From G963668185 sp963668185 (GTDB lineage Bacteria; Chloroflexota; Dehalococcoidia; Lucifugimonadales; G963668185), in NCBI GenBank assembly GCA_963668185.1, contig OY764162.1:2294001-2358000 (forward strand): a stretch of DNA of 64,000 nucleotides. Reading direction: 5' to 3'. Shown one piece after another: positions 60,795 through 64,000 of the stretch (positions within the stretch are counted from its first letter, which is position 1; each line of letters starts with the position of its first letter). The notes under the pieces were generated by a model. That model worked only from the letters and a program-made list of their open reading frames with translations. It did not search any database and was not told where the DNA came from. The translations under genes and the position numbers were made by a program.

Positions 60795-60854
60795 GCTTTC
60801 GTTTCAGACGGGCGCTGGAAGACCGCGCCACACCATCACTAGGAGGACATCGAA

Positions 60855-61226
60855 ATGTCGAGAACCATCAACAGAGTCACGCTATTGGGCCGGGTGGGAA
60901 CGGCCCCGGAGATGCAGTACACGCCGAACGGCACAGCCGTCACCAAACTGCGGCTGGCGACGGACCGCAACCGCGCCAACGGGGACACGGAGACCGACTG
61001 GCACTCGGTGGTCTGCTGGGACAAGCTCGCCGAGATCGTGAACAACTACGTCGGCAAGGGGCAGCGCATCTACGTCGATGGCCGCCTCGTCCAGAGCTCG
61101 TGGGAGACTGACGACGGCCAGCGCCGCTACCGCACCGAGATCAGGGCCTCCGAGGTCCTGTTCATCGACGGCAGGAACGGCAACGAGAACGGCGGCCAGG
61201 CGCCCGACGCCTCCCCCTTCGAGTAG
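60855..61226 (+). CDS. ssb: Single-stranded DNA-binding protein
   Basis: A 123-residue OB-fold SSB. MSRTINRVTLLGRVGTAPEMQYTPNGTAVTKLRLATDR (in pieces) and DWHSVVCWDKLAEIVNNYVGKGQRIYVDGRL are canonical. The C-terminus is a shortened acidic tail ending DASPFE, close to the usual DDIPF-type partner-binding tip but with Ser-Pro-Phe-Glu. It protects transferred single strands and supports annealing. TAGGAGGACATCGAA precedes the ATG. Confidence 0.95.
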   Translation: MSRTINRVTLLGRVGTAPEMQYTPNGTAVTKLRLATDRNRANGDTETDWHSVVCWDKLAEIVNNYVGKGQRIYVDGRLVQSSWETDDGQRRYRTEIRASEVLFIDGRNGNENGGQAPDASPFE

Positions 61227-61278
61227 ACCGCCTCCACAACCGAATAGAGACGCCCGCCCTCTCAGCCGGGCGCATCAC

Positions 61279-61310
61279 GGGGCCGCTTCCAATCTACAGG
61301 GGGCGGCCCC
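61279..61310 (+). promoter_or_regulatory. Recurring intergenic hairpin, copy 5
   Basis: GGGGCCGC (61279-61286) pairs with GCGGCCCC (61303-61310). The loop side contains ATCTACAGG. It lies about 35 bases before the RadC-like start. Confidence 0.65.
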
Positions 61311-61345
61311 GCTTCTGTTGTAACCGCTAAGCAAGGAGGCCGGAG

Positions 61346-61900
61346 ATGACAACCGCCACGGCACGACGCACCGACATCCCATCGACAAGCTCCCAGCTCT
61401 CCCTCTTCCAGACCGAGGGGCAGGCTCTGCTGGACGCCCTGCGCAACAATCTGACCCTCCTGGGCGAGATCGCCATGCGCTACGGGGTGGAGACCAAGCC
61501 GGAACGCCCGGACGACCCTCCCTCCATCATCACGCCCAGAGACGTTCACACGCTGCTCGCCCCGGAGATGTCCCAACTGGCCCAGGAGCAGTTGAGGGTG
61601 CTGCTGCTCGACATCAAGAACCACGTGGTGGGCCAGCGGATCATCTACCAGGGGACGGTGAACTCGGCCGATGTCAGGCCCGCCGAGGTGCTGCGCCCCG
61701 CCGTCGTCGAGGCCGTACCCAACATCATCGTCAGCCACAACCATCCAAGCGGCGATCCCACTCCCAGCCCGGAGGACGCGGCCTGCACCAGGAATCTGGC
61801 GCAGGCGGCCAAGCTCCTGGGCATCGAGCTTGTCGACCACATCGTGATAGGAGCAGGCAGGTTCGTCAGCCTCAAGGAGCGGGGCCTGATACCCCACTAG
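61346..61900 (+). CDS. radC: RadC-like JAB-domain protein (JAMM motif)
   Basis: A 184-residue protein with the C-terminal RadC domain. H131, H133 and D144 in VSHNHPSGDPTPSPED form the JAMM zinc motif. VVGQRIIYQGTVNSADVRPAEVLRPA and LLGIELVDHIVIGAGRFVSLKERGLI are typical. The N-terminal helix-hairpin-helix of chromosomal RadC is absent, as in element-encoded anti-restriction-type RadC proteins. CAAGGAGGCCGGAG precedes the ATG. Confidence 0.92.
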   Translation: MTTATARRTDIPSTSSQLSLFQTEGQALLDALRNNLTLLGEIAMRYGVETKPERPDDPPSIITPRDVHTLLAPEMSQLAQEQLRVLLLDIKNHVVGQRIIYQGTVNSADVRPAEVLRPAVVEAVPNIIVSHNHPSGDPTPSPEDAACTRNLAQAAKLLGIELVDHIVIGAGRFVSLKERGLIPH

Positions 61901-61998
61901 GACGCCCTCAATGACCGGACCGCGTGCGCCGTCCGGCTTCTCACGCGGGGGACGCTCTCCCCGCGCATCTCATCAATCCACACGCAAGGAGGTTCGCA

Positions 61999-62658
61999 AT
62001 GCTCGCGACTCACACCATAGACCCCGAGGACCTGTTCACCATCTCGGCGGGCGGCTTCTCCGCCACCGTGGACGCCTTCGCCAGGGACGACAAGACGGAC
62101 GGCCTCTGGTTCGTCTCGATGGTCGGCTCCCAGACGGCGCTCAAGGGCATCTGGGCGTCGCTCCTCAAGCAGCCCCCGGACGCCGCGCACATCATTCGCG
62201 GCGCGGATGGCATGGCCCTCTCGGGCGGCTACGAACGGTGCGTCATTCCCTACGAGACGCTGGGCACCTGGACGACCAAGATCGCCAAGCTGCCTGTCTC
62301 CGGGGGCTGGCACGCCCTCGTGTACACGAAGCAGGCGGAGTACGGCTTCGAGAAGGACTCCTTCCTCCTGCTGGCGCAGTCGGCTGAGGAGGCCCCGGCG
62401 CTCCACCACCGCTTTCTGGACAAGCGCAGCCCGTTGCCGCTCCACGGCTCCTGGGCCGGATGGCTCTGGGAGCGGGGCATCGAGGAGGGAGAGATAGTCC
62501 CCCTCCAATCGGTCGGGGTCGTCGGCTACCGGTGCTCCCCCAACGCCAAGGATCTCCGCGAAGACCTGTCCGCCGCCGTTGCGTCGGGCAGGCTGACGCT
62601 GCCCAGGGAAGTCACCGGCAGCGAGACCGACCACGTTGACATCGCAATCGCCGCCTAG
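61999..62658 (+). CDS. Hypothetical protein preceding the DUF6094-like methyltransferase
   Basis: A 219-residue protein (MLATHTIDPEDLFTISAGGFSATVDAFARDDKTDGLW...). CAAGGAGGTTCGCA precedes ATG 61999, which is better than the longer frame at 61924. Alternating beta and aromatic segments give no known fold. It stands 24 bases before the methyltransferase and is probably co-expressed with it. Confidence 0.55.
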   Translation: MLATHTIDPEDLFTISAGGFSATVDAFARDDKTDGLWFVSMVGSQTALKGIWASLLKQPPDAAHIIRGADGMALSGGYERCVIPYETLGTWTTKIAKLPVSGGWHALVYTKQAEYGFEKDSFLLLAQSAEEAPALHHRFLDKRSPLPLHGSWAGWLWERGIEEGEIVPLQSVGVVGYRCSPNAKDLREDLSAAVASGRLTLPREVTGSETDHVDIAIAA

Positions 62659-62682
62659 AGGCGGCGGGAAAGGAGAGACGAC

Positions 62683-63770
62683 ATGAGACTAGCTGCACAG
62701 GCGAAAGGGGGTTCTATCCGACCCCCGACCGGGTGGTGGACCTGATAGCCGACCTGGTGAACGCCCCCACCGGCTACTACTACCGGGCCGGGGAGACGCT
62801 GCGCATCCTCGACCCCTGCTGTGGGGCTGGGGAGGCGCTCTACCGGCTGGCCGAGGGCCTCAACCGGTCCAACGCCGTCTCCATCGAGACCTACGGCGTC
62901 GAGCTGCACCGCGACCGGGCGGAGGAGGCGGAGAAGCGGCTCGACCGCACACTGGCCTCGGACCTGTTCGCCACCTCGATTGCGAACGGGGCCTTCGGCC
63001 TGCTCCTCCTGAATCCGCCCTACGACCACGACTCGGAAGACAAGCGGACGGAGCACGCCTTCCTCATGCATACGACGCGCTACCTAGCCGAGGACGGCCT
63101 GCTGGTCTTCATCGTTCCCAAGCAGCGCCTCGGTGTCTCGGCCCGCTACCTGTCCACCCACTACGGGCAGATGCGGTGCTGGGTATTCCCCCAACCGGAG
63201 AGAGAGGCGTTCGATCAGGTGGTGCTGTTCGGCCACCGGAAGGCCGACCCCGTTCCCGACGCGGCAGCCGAGAGCATGGTGCTGGAGTGGGCGCACGGCG
63301 AGCCGGAGACGCTTCGCTCCCAGCCCTACCCGGAGTTCACCCCGGCCACCACCCCCAACGGCGACATCCTGTTCGCCACCCGCACGGTCGATCCCGTCGC
63401 GGCGGCGGTGGAGGCCCGGCGGACGGGGCTGTGGGCCAACACGGAGATCACCGACACCCTCTGGCCCGCGAAGGACACCCGCACGCGGCCCCTGATGCCC
63501 CTGAGAAGGGGGCACATGGCGATGCTGGTGGCGGCAGGCTTCCTCGACAACCTCGTTCTGGAGGCCGGGGACAGGCGCATCCTCGTCAAGGGGCGCACGA
63601 GCAAGGAGATGACGCTGGTTGAGGACTCCCCGCAGAAGGAGGTCCACCGGGAGCGTCTCGTGACCACCGTGGTGGCCCTCGACCTCGACGGCGGCCACAT
63701 CGAGGACATCGAGTCCACGGACCGCTCGGAGGAAGACGTGACGGAGGACCCGGTGAGCATCGCGGCATAG
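62683..63770 (+). CDS. DUF6094-like N6-adenine methyltransferase with 5' frameshift
   Basis: The start ATG 62683 has AAAGGAGAGACGAC upstream and reads MRLAAQAKGG. After a run of five G (62707-62711) the phase changes to FYPTPDRVVDLIAD and continues for about 345 residues. The combined start (AKxGFYPTP) is the usual opening of this family. AdoMet motif I is LDPCCGAGEALYRLA and motif IV is LLLNPPYD (the N-P-P-Y of N6-adenine methyltransferases). Later residues form a target-recognition-like part. A missing G in a G6 run would explain the shift. The gene may modify element DNA against host restriction. Confidence 0.78.
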
Positions 63771-63815
63771 GAGCGATTCGCAACACCCCACGAATAGGGA
63801 AGGAGGCCAAAGACG

Positions 63816-64000
63816 ATGCAGACGATCATGGTCATGGAACCCTGTTGCCGGTGCGGACAGCCAATCGCTCCCGGCGAACCTGCCATGCAGACGGTATCGG
63901 TGGACATCGACGACCACGGAAGGGTGGTGTCCTCGCCCGTGAAGGCGTACCACCTGACCGGCAGGTGTTACGAGGACCACCGGCGCAGGGAGCGCGCCGA
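63816..64000 (+). CDS. Hypothetical Cys-containing protein, partial (runs off right edge)
   Basis: ATG 63816 has GGAAGGAGG about nine bases upstream. The visible 61 codons read MQTIMVMEPCCRCGQPIAPGEPAMQTV in pieces, then VKAYHLTGRCYEDHRRRERA. C-C-x-x-C and a later H-x4-C suggest a small zinc-binding fold. The remainder lies outside the window. Confidence 0.6.
   Translation, partial: MQTIMVMEPCCRCGQPIAPGEPAMQTVSVDIDDHGRVVSSPVKAYHLTGRCYEDHRRRERA

Overview
The window is bacterial DNA with three compartments of different base composition. The chromosomal ends and the conjugative module are GC-rich. The middle (about 18.8-39 kb) is visibly more AT-rich and looks acquired. The host is probably a Chloroflexota (Dehalococcoidia or SAR202-like) lineage. 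This is an inference from the mix of a T-box controlled ilvB, a seven-iron ferredoxin, a CaiB/BaiF CoA-transferase, a mitochondrial-type aconitase and many short dispersed palindromes. No rRNA or tRNA is present to settle it.

Region 1 (1-18.7 kb): chromosome with a remnant phage head/tail module. The 5' part of ilvB with its T-box leader is followed by a DNA methyltransferase fused to a nuclease-like domain. Next come HK97-type genes: prohead protease, major capsid, small accessory protein, head-tail connector, tail completion and tail tube. No terminase or portal is present. A secreted CotH-kinase/lamin-tail lipoprotein lies between the tail-tube gene and a diverged 126-bp copy of that gene's 3' end. 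An MFS exporter, a PIG-L deacetylase, a CoA-transferase, ferredoxin, aconitase and gamma-glutamyltranspeptidase follow.

Region 2 (18.8-39 kb): defence-rich island. It holds a HEPN protein, a broken DUF3883 nuclease-like gene, an IS481-type element that truncates a large serine recombinase, a ribbon-helix-helix protein and an excisionase-like HTH. It also holds a Hachiman-like pair (HamA nuclease and HamB helicase, the latter with a C-terminal HIRAN domain), two small downstream genes, an AbiE toxin-antitoxin pair with a third gene, and a second, decayed IS. Last is a coupled operon of unknown function: an HTH plus PLD-like HDR-motif protein followed by a 705-residue helical protein. That operon is flanked by a membrane protein gene and a small gene, and is the best candidate here for an undescribed defence system.

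Region 3 (39-64 kb): integrative and conjugative element. A second, intact large serine recombinase closely related to the first lies at its edge. Two Cro/C1-type regulators, a replication-relaxation protein and a type IV secretion operon follow on the minus strand (coupling ATPase, VirB4 split by an in-frame TAG, two pilin-like proteins, a PrgI fusion, a VirB6/TrbL protein and a secreted protein). A divergent intergenic region with a perfect inverted repeat leads to a plus-strand replication and recombination operon: primase, Rad52-type annealing protein, RecB-like Fe-S nuclease, SSB, RadC, a DUF6094-type methyltransferase and several unknowns. Many genes of this operon are preceded by a recurring GGGGCCG...CGGCCCC hairpin and a strong Shine-Dalgarno.

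Several genes are broken by single changes: VirB4 (TAG), DUF3883 (TGA), an IS transposase (TGA), and frameshifts near 1.4, 55.0 and 62.7 kb. These could be real decay or consensus errors.
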